Assembly: GCA_022795575.1 (NCBI GenBank)
Contig: JAAWGY010000195.1
Coordinates: 1 to 5,419 of the forward strand
DNA length: 5,419 nt
Source of the DNA: Angelakisella sp.
Lineage (GTDB): Bacteria > Bacillota > Clostridia > Oscillospirales > Ruminococcaceae
Direction: 5' to 3'
Under the pieces are notes generated by a model. That model made no database searches and was not told where the DNA came from. It saw only the letters and a program-made list of their open reading frames with translations. Numbering within the stretch: position 1 is the stretch's first letter; every line of letters begins with the position of its first letter. Positions 1 to 5,105 of this stretch are shown one piece after another. Made by a program: the position numbers and the translations under genes.

Positions 1-116
1 CAGGCGCTAAGAGCCGCCTGCGGCGGTTGCGCCTGGACGCGCCTGCGGGCGCAGTAACGCGGCAGGGCGGGAAAAGACCTGGCCTGACTGCGTCAGACGA
101 TTGTGAATACAGGTTC
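1..116 (+). mobile_element. Partial MITE-like palindromic element, left copy
   Basis: This is the right-hand part of a short non-coding element, cut by the window edge. Bases 1-75 match 5207-5281 of the complete copy with four mismatches. The two then diverge, and this copy ends in GAATACAGGTTC (105-116), followed by TAA (117-119). That terminus is the reverse complement of the left terminus of the copy starting at 5326 (GAACCTGTATTCA, 13 bases), so those two belong to one terminal subfamily, different from the middle copy. It carries GC-rich short hairpins (CCGCC/GGCGG near 15-27; CTGAC/GTCAG near 84-96). It lies 20 bases past the stop codon of the SpoIIQ-like gene, so its structures may help end that transcript. 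It holds no credible gene. Confidence 0.75.
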
Positions 117-136
117 TAAGCAAACGGCCGCCTGTC

Positions 137-922
137 TTACCCCAGGGTCAGCACCTGGCCCGGATCCACCGCCTTGCCGTCCTTCATCAGGGAGAGGTGC
201 AGGTGGGGCTCCGCCGAGATCTCCGCCGGGATGTCCCCCAGGGTGCCGATCTCCTGGCCAGAAACCACCTGCTCCCCAGCCTTGATGCCCTCCTTGACCG
301 CAAGGCCGCTGTAGCAGGAGGTGTACCCGTCGGGATGCTCCACCTGTACCATCCCGCCCCAAAGGGCGTCGTTGGTGACAGACACCACCTTGCCGTCCCC
401 AATGGCCCGGACCGCCGCCCCCTTCTCCCCCTGGAGGTCGATGGCGTCGTGGGTCCGCCAGACGTTGAGTGTCTTGTTTTTGACCAGCTGCCCGCCGCTG
501 TAGGGGTTAATCACCTTGCCCCCCTCCAAGGGCAGCGTATAAACAAAGGTCTGCTGCTCTGGCTGCGGCACGGGCGCGGCGGCATCCTCTGCGGAACCAG
601 AGGAGGGCGCGGGCACCGAGAAGGAGGGCTGCGCAGAGGAAGAGGAGGGCGACGGCTTTTCGGTATTGGTGATAGGCTTCTGCGCGTCCTCCGCGCTGCT
701 GCTTGAGGGCGCCAACGGCGCCGTGGACGAACTGCTCCATTGTGGCTTCTCCTCCCCGCTTACTCCCTGCTCCACGATCTGGCGGTTGTTCTGCTCGATG
801 CTGTCCAGTGTCCGGGAGGCGGTGGCCCAGGCTGCCGCTGTAGCCCCTACAATGCACACCGCCAGGGCGATGTAGAACCCCTTGTCCTTCAAAAACCGGA
901 TGACTGTATTTTTGTTTCCCAT
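137..922 (-). CDS. M23 (LytM) domain membrane protein, SpoIIQ-like
   Basis: The product is 261 aa. It has a short cytoplasmic N-terminus, one membrane segment at about residues 16-34, a Ser/Pro/Ala-rich low-complexity linker at about 60-122, and a C-terminal M23/LytM peptidase domain at about 125-258. The zinc-ligand pattern looks intact: HxxxD at H158/D162 and HxH at H240/H242. The linker holds a small internal duplication (PSSSSAEDA at 72-80, PSSGSAEDA at 106-114). This architecture fits SpoIIQ, a forespore membrane protein that pairs with mother-cell SpoIIIAH to form the channel across the intermembrane space during engulfment. In Bacillus SpoIIQ the domain is degenerate, while clostridial versions often keep the ligands. 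The ATG start at 922 follows AAGGAG at 933-938. A sigma-F-like promoter lies upstream. A vegetative membrane-anchored cell-wall endopeptidase is the main alternative. The M23 assignment is firm; SpoIIQ is likely but inferred. Confidence 0.9.
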   Translation of the reverse strand: MGNKNTVIRFLKDKGFYIALAVCIVGATAAAWATASRTLDSIEQNNRQIVEQGVSGEEKPQWSSSSTAPLAPSSSSAEDAQKPITNTEKPSPSSSSAQPSFSVPAPSSGSAEDAAAPVPQPEQQTFVYTLPLEGGKVINPYSGGQLVKNKTLNVWRTHDAIDLQGEKGAAVRAIGDGKVVSVTNDALWGGMVQVEHPDGYTSCYSGLAVKEGIKAGEQVVSGQEIGTLGDIPAEISAEPHLHLSLMKDGKAVDPGQVLTLG

Positions 923-1009
923 GGCAATAACGCTCCTTTTCTCCGCTGTGCGCCGGAAGCTGTTGCTTTTTTTCGGCCCGTTCCCTGCACAGTGTTTGGG
1001 GCGGGCTTC

Positions 1010-1471
1010 TCAAAGGCTATTTTTACCTCTTGGGGGCGGTTTATGCAGGGGGGGATGGCCGGGGGGAGATTTCCGCAGGAGGGAGAAGCCGTCCCGGCGG
1101 AAGAGCCGGAGGGCGGACCGCGCCTCCCGCAGGGCTGTCAGGGCCACCAGCACCCCGAAGATCCGGGAGAGGTGCTCCCCCGGGAGCCTCCCGGCCAGGG
1201 CGATCCCCCCCAGCAGCCCCAGCACCCCGCCCCCGGCTACCGGCAGGGCGGCGGGGAGCTCCACAAGGCCGTTTTTCCGGTGGAGCACCAGGCTAAGGGC
1301 GGCGATGGGCAGGAAAAAGGTGAGGTTGACGCCCTGGGCGGCAAGCTGCCCGGTGCCGGTAAGGGCCAGGTAGAGCAGCAGCACCCCGCCGCCCCCCAGG
1401 CCCATGGCCCCGAGGGTGCCGGCGGCAAAGCCGGCCAGCGCGGCGGCAAGCAGGTGGAGGGAAGGGGACAT
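1010..1471 (-). CDS. TauE/SafE (TSUP) family transporter, C-terminal half
   Basis: The product is 153 aa and very hydrophobic, with about four membrane segments (roughly 5-35, 48-64, 75-94, 101-117). It resembles the second half of TSUP permeases, which export or import sulfite, sulfoacetate and other small organosulfur or carboxylate anions. Family-like signatures are the glycine run in GAMGLGGGGV (21-30) and AQGVNLTFFLP (45-55). Full-length TSUP proteins are about 250 aa, so this is half a protein, presumably working with the adjacent half. The C-terminus is a basic, proline-rich tail (about 125-153). I chose the ATG at 1471: AAAGGAG at 1480-1486 sits 8 bases upstream, whereas the in-frame GTG at 1480 overlaps that site. 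The gene begins 15 bases after the upstream stop and in the same frame. The substrate cannot be told from sequence. Confidence 0.85.
   Translation of the reverse strand: MSPSLHLLAAALAGFAAGTLGAMGLGGGGVLLLYLALTGTGQLAAQGVNLTFFLPIAALSLVLHRKNGLVELPAALPVAGGGVLGLLGGIALAGRLPGEHLSRIFGVLVALTALREARSALRLFRRDGFSLLRKSPPGHPPLHKPPPRGKNSL
1019..1046 (-). promoter_or_regulatory. Candidate sigma-F (forespore) promoter for the SpoIIQ-like gene
   Basis: On the minus strand, GCATA (1042-1046) is followed 14 bases later by GGTAAAAAT (1019-1027). This matches the Bacillus sigma-F pattern GYATA and GGNNANANT, with a spacer about one base shorter than usual. Transcription would start near 1011 and give a leader of about 88 bases. 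The boxes lie in the last codons of the upstream transporter gene, in a locally AT-richer patch. I looked for this pattern because the downstream gene is SpoIIQ-like, so chance remains possible. Confidence 0.4.
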
Positions 1472-1479
1472 CCGGGACA

Positions 1480-1486
1480 CTCCTTT
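1480..1486 (-). promoter_or_regulatory. Ribosome binding site that sets the start of the second TSUP half gene
   Basis: AAAGGAG on the minus strand directly follows the TAG stop of the first half gene (1487-1489) and stands 8 bases before the ATG at 1471. It rules out the GTG at 1478-1480 as start. A near-ideal site in such a short gap suggests the stop is a real gene boundary rather than a recent nonsense mutation. Confidence 0.8.
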
Positions 1487-1846
1487 CTACCAAAGATGGA
1501 GGAGGCGGGCGGCGGACCAGAGGAGCAGGGCGGCAAAGACCACCTTCACCCAGGCGGTGTTGAGCCGCGGAAGAAGCGCCGCCCCGGCGGCGGCCCCCAG
1601 CAGCCCGCCGGGGAGGTAGGGGAGGGCCTCCGCCGGGGAAAACCAGCCCCGGTACCAGTAGAGGCCGGCGCTGAGCACCGAAAGGGGGAGGATAATGGCC
1701 AGGCTGGTGGCGTGGCTTTTTTGGGGGGGCAGGCCGTTGTGTTCCAGCAGGGGTACGGTGAGCATCCCGCCCCCCGCCCCCAAAAGGCCGTTGAGGAACC
1801 CCACGGCAACGCCCCCCAGCAGGGGGAGGAGGGAAGGTCTTTTCAT
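1487..1846 (-). CDS. TauE/SafE (TSUP) family transporter, N-terminal half
   Basis: The product is 119 aa with about four hydrophobic segments (roughly 7-33, 47-66, 77-95, 99-117). The family's N-terminal signature is clear: GFLNGLLGAGGGMLTVPLL (16-34), then a HATS motif (45-48) leading into the second segment. These are hallmarks of the first repeat of TSUP permeases, which normally continue to a second similar repeat in one chain. Here the chain ends at TAG (1487-1489) and the second repeat follows as a separate ORF in the same frame. The ATG at 1846 is preceded by a fair ribosome binding site (GGGTGGTG, 1855-1862, 8-base spacing). The gene lies downstream of the terminator at 1966-2007 and so probably has its own promoter, which I could not place. 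The codons around 1717-1729 form a C7-A6 run on the coding strand. The substrate is unknown. Confidence 0.88.
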   Translation of the reverse strand: MKRPSLLPLLGGVAVGFLNGLLGAGGGMLTVPLLEHNGLPPQKSHATSLAIILPLSVLSAGLYWYRGWFSPAEALPYLPGGLLGAAAGAALLPRLNTAWVKVVFAALLLWSAARLLHLW

Positions 1847-1965
1847 TGCGGATTCACCACCCTTCAGTCGTTATTCTGTGGATAGTCTTTGTAACAGCAT
1901 TGGAGGAAACGGGGGGATTTATGCGGGGCGGGGCCCCTTTTGCACCACCCGGGCCCCAAAAGGGC

Positions 1966-2007
1966 AAAAAAAGAAACAGGGCCTGTGCACCTTGGCACAA
2001 GCCCTGT
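1966..2007 (-). terminator. Strong intrinsic terminator after the YbjN-like gene
   Basis: Read on the minus strand, a 13-bp stem with one G-U pair is formed by 2001-2007 plus 1995-2000 pairing with 1976-1982 plus 1983-1988. It closes a 6-base loop and is followed at once by TTCTTTTTTT (1966-1975). This is a classic intrinsic terminator. It ends transcripts coming from the EF-G paralogue and YbjN-like genes and separates them from the TSUP genes. Confidence 0.9.
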
Positions 2008-2035
2008 CCGAAAAGCGCTTGCCTGCATCCCGGCC

Positions 2036-2070
2036 AAAAGCGCCAGGCCCCATGGGGACCTTGGCGGCGC
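2036..2070 (-). terminator. GC-rich hairpin with short T run, possible upstream terminator
   Basis: About 20 bases past the YbjN-like stop codon, the minus strand can fold as GCGCC, AGG and CCCC paired with their partners around an AT apex (2040-2070), with two bulges. Only TTTT follows (2036-2039). It may act in tandem with the stronger terminator further on, or simply protect the 3' end. Confidence 0.35.
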
Positions 2071-2090
2071 TGTGGGCAGGATCGGTGGTG

Positions 2091-2564
2091 TTAGTCGTGG
2101 GGGTTCTCGGCTTCCTCGATGGCGTCAGCGGGGCTCACGCCGCTGTACATCACCTTCATAAGGCCGGGGAAGTAGCGGTCCATCATGCTGTAGCCGCAGC
2201 CCACCTGCCGGTCGATAACCTCCTGGTCCAGGTCGATATCGCCGCAGAAGTTGGTGACTTTGTAGCGGACCTCGCCGTCAGAGAAATCCAGCTCAAAGTT
2301 GCCGATGGTGAGGGCGTAGTTGGCCCGGGTCAGGTACTCCGCAACACGCAGGCGGGCCTCCTCCGGCACCTTCACCGGGCTGATGGAGTACACCGTAAAG
2401 CCCTCGTCACCGCGGCCTACCACGATGGTCCGGCAGTTTTCCAGCTGCTTGGTGCGCATTCCCATACGGATGATTTCGTCGCCATCCTGGTCGCTCTCCT
2501 CATAGCTGTAGTTCCAGTGTGCGTCGTCAAAATTCCTGCGGATGGCGTCCATGATCTTAGACAT
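2091..2564 (-). CDS. YbjN-domain-like small acidic protein
   Basis: The product is 157 aa, acidic and soluble, with no signal peptide or membrane segment. The central stretch at about 68-103 (EEARLRVAEYLTRANYALTI, then GNFELDF and DGEVRYKV) is typical of YbjN-type proteins, whose fold resembles type III secretion chaperones. In Enterobacteria YbjN is linked to stress responses, but no biochemical activity is established for the family, and none can be read here. The ATG at 2564 is preceded by AAGGAG (2575-2580) at 10 bases; a second ATG at 2552 lies too far from that site. The gene follows the EF-G paralogue by 86 bases and has no convincing promoter of its own, so the two are probably co-transcribed. 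The family call is from pattern recognition; function is unknown. Confidence 0.85.
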   Translation of the reverse strand: MSKIMDAIRRNFDDAHWNYSYEESDQDGDEIIRMGMRTKQLENCRTIVVGRGDEGFTVYSISPVKVPEEARLRVAEYLTRANYALTIGNFELDFSDGEVRYKVTNFCGDIDLDQEVIDRQVGCGYSMMDRYFPGLMKVMYSGVSPADAIEEAENPHD

Positions 2565-2604
2565 AAGCGTTGTTCTCCTTCTTTGTCAAAAAATCTATCT
2601 CTCT

Positions 2605-2635
2605 CCGCAGCCAGGACCGTGTGTCCCGGCCGCGG
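2605..2635 (-). other. Stable hairpin between the EF-G paralogue and the YbjN-like gene
   Basis: On the minus-strand RNA, 2635-2623 pairs with 2617-2605 over 13 bp, including two G-U pairs, around a 5-base loop. A T6 run follows only after 11 more bases, so it does not look like a normal terminator. It could be a partial attenuator or a processing or stability element that sets different expression levels for the two genes. Confidence 0.5.
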
Positions 2636-2650
2636 GGCGGGATTCATAAT

Positions 2651-4732
2651 TTATTCGCCCTCGGCACGCATGGCCTTGGCTTCCTCGATTACCGCAGCCT
2701 CCAGCTGCTGGGGCAGCTGCTCGTACCGCTCAAAGGTAAGGGTAAAGTCCCCCCGGCCCTGGCTGATGGAGCGCAGGATGATGGAAAAGTCCAGCATCTC
2801 GCTCATAGGCACCTCGGCCTGGATCTCCTGGTAGCCGCCGCTCAGGGGGTTCATCCCCAGCACCCGGCCCCGGCGCTTGTTCAGCTCGCCGATGATATCC
2901 CCGGTGTTGGCGTCCGGCACGGTGACGGAAAGGCTGCCGATGGGCTCCAGCAGCACCGGCCCCGCCATGGGCAGGCCGGCCTTGTAGGCCAGGGAGGCGG
3001 CGGTCTTAAAGGCCATTTCGGAGGAATCCACCGGGTGGTAGGAGCCGTCCACCAGCGTGGCCTTAAGGCCCACCACCGGGTATCCGGCGATGGTGCCCTG
3101 GCGAACACATTCCTGGAGGCCCTTTTCTACCGCCGGGAAGAAGTTTTTGGGCACCGAGCCGCCGAAGACGTTCTCCTCAAAGACCAGCCCCTCGCTGTCG
3201 CAGGGCTCAAACTCGATCCAGACGTCGCCAAACTGCCCGTGGCCGCCGGACTGCTTCTTGTGCCGGCCCTGGACCTTTACCTTTTTGCGGATGGTCTCCC
3301 GGTAGGCGACGCGCTGCTTGCCCAGGGTGATTTCGATGCCGAATTTGTTCTTCAGCTTGCTGACGATCACATCCAGGTGCTGCTCCCCAAGGCCGGAGAG
3401 AAGCTGCTGGCGGGTCTCGGTGTTGTTCTCGAAGCCCACGGCGGGGTCCTCCTCCATCAGGCGGAGAAGGGCCTGGGCGATTTTGCCCTCGTCCCCCTTG
3501 CCCTTGAGCTCGATGGCCATGGTGAGGCTGGGCTTGGGGAAGGGGGCCTTTTCAAAGAGCACCAGCCGCTTGGGGTCGCAGAGGGAATCCCCGGTGACGG
3601 CCTCGGCCAGCTTGCAGACCACCCCGATATCCCCGGCGGCGATACCGTCGGTGTCCTCCTGCTTTTTGCCCCGGATGGTGACGATCTTGCCCATCCGCTC
3701 CGGCACGCCGGCCCGGACGTTGGTGGGGGTGGAGGCGGTGGTCAGCTTGCCGGCCACCACCTTGACGTAGGACATCTTGCCCACAAAGGGGTCGGCCACC
3801 GTCTTAAAGACAAAGGCGGCCAGGGGGTCCTCGGCCCTGCAATCCAGGTACAGCTCCTCCCCGCCGGGGGTCTTCACCTGCTCGCCGGCGTTATCGGCGG
3901 CGGAGGGCAGGATGGTGACGATGGCGTTGAGAAGGGGGTTGATGGCCTCGGTGGTGATGGCGGAGCCGCAGAACACCGGTGCGATGGCGCCGGAGCGGAC
4001 ACCCTGCAAAAGGCCCTTGCGGATCTCCTCCTGGGTGAACTCCTCGCCGGAAAAGAACTTATCCATCAGCTCGTCGGAGGTTTCGGCCACCGCCTCCTTG
4101 ATGTCGTCCTTCAGGGCGTTGACCATCCCGGCGGCGCCGGCGGGGATCTCCACGTTGGTTTTGCTGCCGTCGGCGGCATAGGAGAAAGCCCGGTCGTCCA
4201 GCAGGTCGATGTAGCAGACCACCTTGTGGTCCTCCACATAGGGCACCACCATGGGGCAGGCGCTGGTACCAAAGGCGGCGTGGAGGCCCTCCATCACCTT
4301 ATGGAAGTCGGCGTGCTCGGTATCCATCTTGTTGATGTAAAAGAGCTTTGCCTTGCCCAGCTGGGTGGCCAGCTTATAGGCCTTCTCGGTACCCACGTTG
4401 ACGCCGGACTTGGCGGAGACGACAATCAGGACGCTTTCGGCGGCCCGGATGCCCTCGCTCATCCCCACGGCAAAGTCGAAGAGGCCGGGGCAGTCGATGA
4501 GGTTCACCTTGTTGTCCTTCCACTCCAGGGGGGCCACGGCGGAGGATACCGAGACCTTGCGCTTGATCTCCTCCTGGTCGCAGTCGCACACAGTGTTGCC
4601 GTCGGCGGTCCGGCCCAGCCGGTCGGTTGCGCCGGCGCGGTAGAGCATTGCCTCGGCAAGGGAGGTTTTTCCGCTGCCGCCGTGGCCGGCGATGGCGACG
4701 TTCCTGATTCTGTCCGCCGTGTATTGTTTCAT
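2651..4732 (-). CDS. fusA: EF-G paralogue (EF-G2-type translational GTPase)
   Basis: The product is 693 aa, the usual EF-G length, with all five domains. The GTPase domain (about 8-285) has P-loop GHGGSGKT (16-23), switch I ending KRKVSVSSA in place of the canonical RGITITSA, G3 DCPGLFDF (80-87), G4 NKMD (134-137) and GSA (256-258). Domain II is at about 300-390, domain III at about 400-475, and domain IV at about 480-595 with QSGGHGQFGDV (494-504) and GSYHPVDSSE (563-572). Domain V (about 595-675) has LNKRRGRVLGM (617-627). The catalytic histidine that follows DxxG in canonical EF-G and EF-Tu is Leu84 here. With the altered P-loop and switch I, this marks a paralogue rather than the housekeeping factor normally next to rpsL/rpsG/tuf. 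The symbol fusA is used in the broad family sense. It presumably acts on ribosomes, perhaps under special growth conditions. The ATG at 4732 matches the family N-terminus; the promoter lies inside the upstream open frame. Confidence 0.95.
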   Translation of the reverse strand: MKQYTADRIRNVAIAGHGGSGKTSLAEAMLYRAGATDRLGRTADGNTVCDCDQEEIKRKVSVSSAVAPLEWKDNKVNLIDCPGLFDFAVGMSEGIRAAESVLIVVSAKSGVNVGTEKAYKLATQLGKAKLFYINKMDTEHADFHKVMEGLHAAFGTSACPMVVPYVEDHKVVCYIDLLDDRAFSYAADGSKTNVEIPAGAAGMVNALKDDIKEAVAETSDELMDKFFSGEEFTQEEIRKGLLQGVRSGAIAPVFCGSAITTEAINPLLNAIVTILPSAADNAGEQVKTPGGEELYLDCRAEDPLAAFVFKTVADPFVGKMSYVKVVAGKLTTASTPTNVRAGVPERMGKIVTIRGKKQEDTDGIAAGDIGVVCKLAEAVTGDSLCDPKRLVLFEKAPFPKPSLTMAIELKGKGDEGKIAQALLRLMEEDPAVGFENNTETRQQLLSGLGEQHLDVIVSKLKNKFGIEITLGKQRVAYRETIRKKVKVQGRHKKQSGGHGQFGDVWIEFEPCDSEGLVFEENVFGGSVPKNFFPAVEKGLQECVRQGTIAGYPVVGLKATLVDGSYHPVDSSEMAFKTAASLAYKAGLPMAGPVLLEPIGSLSVTVPDANTGDIIGELNKRRGRVLGMNPLSGGYQEIQAEVPMSEMLDFSIILRSISQGRGDFTLTFERYEQLPQQLEAAVIEEAKAMRAEGE

Positions 4733-4743
4733 GGTATGGCGTG

Positions 4744-4750
4744 CCCCTTT
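4744..4750 (-). promoter_or_regulatory. Ribosome binding site supporting the 4732 start
   Basis: AAAGGGG on the minus strand stands 11 bases before the ATG at 4732. It is weaker than the AGGAG sites of the neighbours. The upstream in-frame ATG at 4792 has no such site, and the open frame beyond the promoter would not be transcribed from it. This supports a 693-aa product. Confidence 0.55.
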
Positions 4751-4791
4751 CTGTTCCCCTGTTTGGGGGATATTCTGAAAAGAAAACCGCA

Positions 4792-4815
4792 TTAGGGAAA
4801 GACAAAAATCCCTAA
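4792..4815 (-). promoter_or_regulatory. Leader hairpin of the EF-G paralogue
   Basis: The minus-strand RNA has a perfect 7-bp stem, TTAGGGA (4809-4815) with TCCCTAA (4792-4798), around a 10-base loop, about 50 bases downstream of the predicted transcription start. There is no T run after it, so it is not a simple terminator. A role in leader stability or translation control is speculative. Confidence 0.4.
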
Positions 4816-4870
4816 CCTTGTCAGCGATTTCGACACAAAACGCCCCTTGGGCCAAAAGTGCCTTAGTACA

Positions 4871-4899
4871 ATTATACATAATCCGGCGGACAATAGCAA
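4871..4899 (-). promoter_or_regulatory. Sigma-A-type promoter of the EF-G paralogue
   Basis: On the minus strand, TTGCTA (4894-4899) is followed 17 bases later by a perfect TATAAT (4871-4876). Transcription would begin near 4864, giving a leader of about 130 bases. This is the best promoter in the window. It would drive the EF-G paralogue and probably the YbjN-like gene. Confidence 0.8.
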
Positions 4900-5105
4900 C
4901 CACTTCTTTCCGGGATAGAGTTGCGCGGGTTGCCAAAATCGGGGCGGTTTTTTTGTGCAAAAAGGCAATCGGGGGGATTTAACTATCTCCTCCTCCCCTG
5001 GGCGGTGCCGGGAAACGGCCCTGTATCGCTGCCAATATCCCCCGGGCGGCAGCCCTGTCCTGCGGCCCAAGGGCTCATATTCTGCATCCCGCCGGCAAAT
5101 ACTAA

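Larger units (their letters stand above)
1847..2090 (-). other. Intergenic region between the YbjN-like and TSUP genes
   Basis: This 244-base gap holds no gene. It contains two hairpins downstream of the YbjN-like gene (listed separately) and a symmetric patch at 1930-1965. In that patch GGGGCCC (1930-1936) can pair with GGGCCCC (1951-1957), or GCCCCTTTT (1933-1941) with AAAAGGGC (1958-1965). The two pairings share bases and exclude each other. No convincing sigma-A promoter is visible for the TSUP genes. Confidence 0.6.
4733..5102 (-). other. Leader and upstream region of the EF-G paralogue
   Basis: These 370 bases hold no credible gene. From the start codon outward they contain a modest ribosome binding site (AAAGGGG, 4744-4750, 11 bases from the ATG), a small hairpin at 4755-4770 (TCCCC/GGGGA), a hairpin at 4792-4815, and the promoter at 4871-4899. 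Further upstream are a T7 run (4948-4954 on the plus strand) inside a weak TTGCC/GGCAA inverted repeat (4930-4968) and a GC-rich stretch (4998-5102) before the insertion element. The 12-mer CGGGGGGATTTA at 4970-4981 recurs at 1910-1921. Confidence 0.7.

Noticed and set aside
971..1006. GCCCG/CGGGC inverted repeat as a terminator after the second TSUP gene
   Set aside because: On the minus strand it is followed by an A run rather than T, and the loop is long.
1472..1480. GTG start three codons upstream for the second TSUP gene
   Set aside because: The GTG overlaps the AAAGGAG site, leaving no spacing; the ATG at 1471 has an 8-base spacing.
740..1885. Plus-strand open frame of 381 codons opposite the TSUP and M23 genes
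   Set aside because: Its Gly/Pro/Gln-rich translation mirrors genes on the other strand; all recognisable motifs are on the minus strand.
2584..2589. TTGACA on the minus strand as a -35 box for the YbjN-like gene
   Set aside because: A -10 box at proper spacing would fall on the start codon, so it cannot promote this gene; no other -10 fits.
2570..4795. Plus-strand open frame of 741 codons opposite the EF-G paralogue
   Set aside because: It is the antisense shadow of a strongly conserved gene in GC-rich DNA; its translation is low-complexity (Gly, His, Leu, Asp) and resembles no family.
4733..4960. N-terminal extension of the EF-G paralogue by 76 codons
   Set aside because: The extension has no family similarity, the promoter lies inside it, and the EF-G N-terminus begins at the ATG at 4732, which has its own ribosome binding site.
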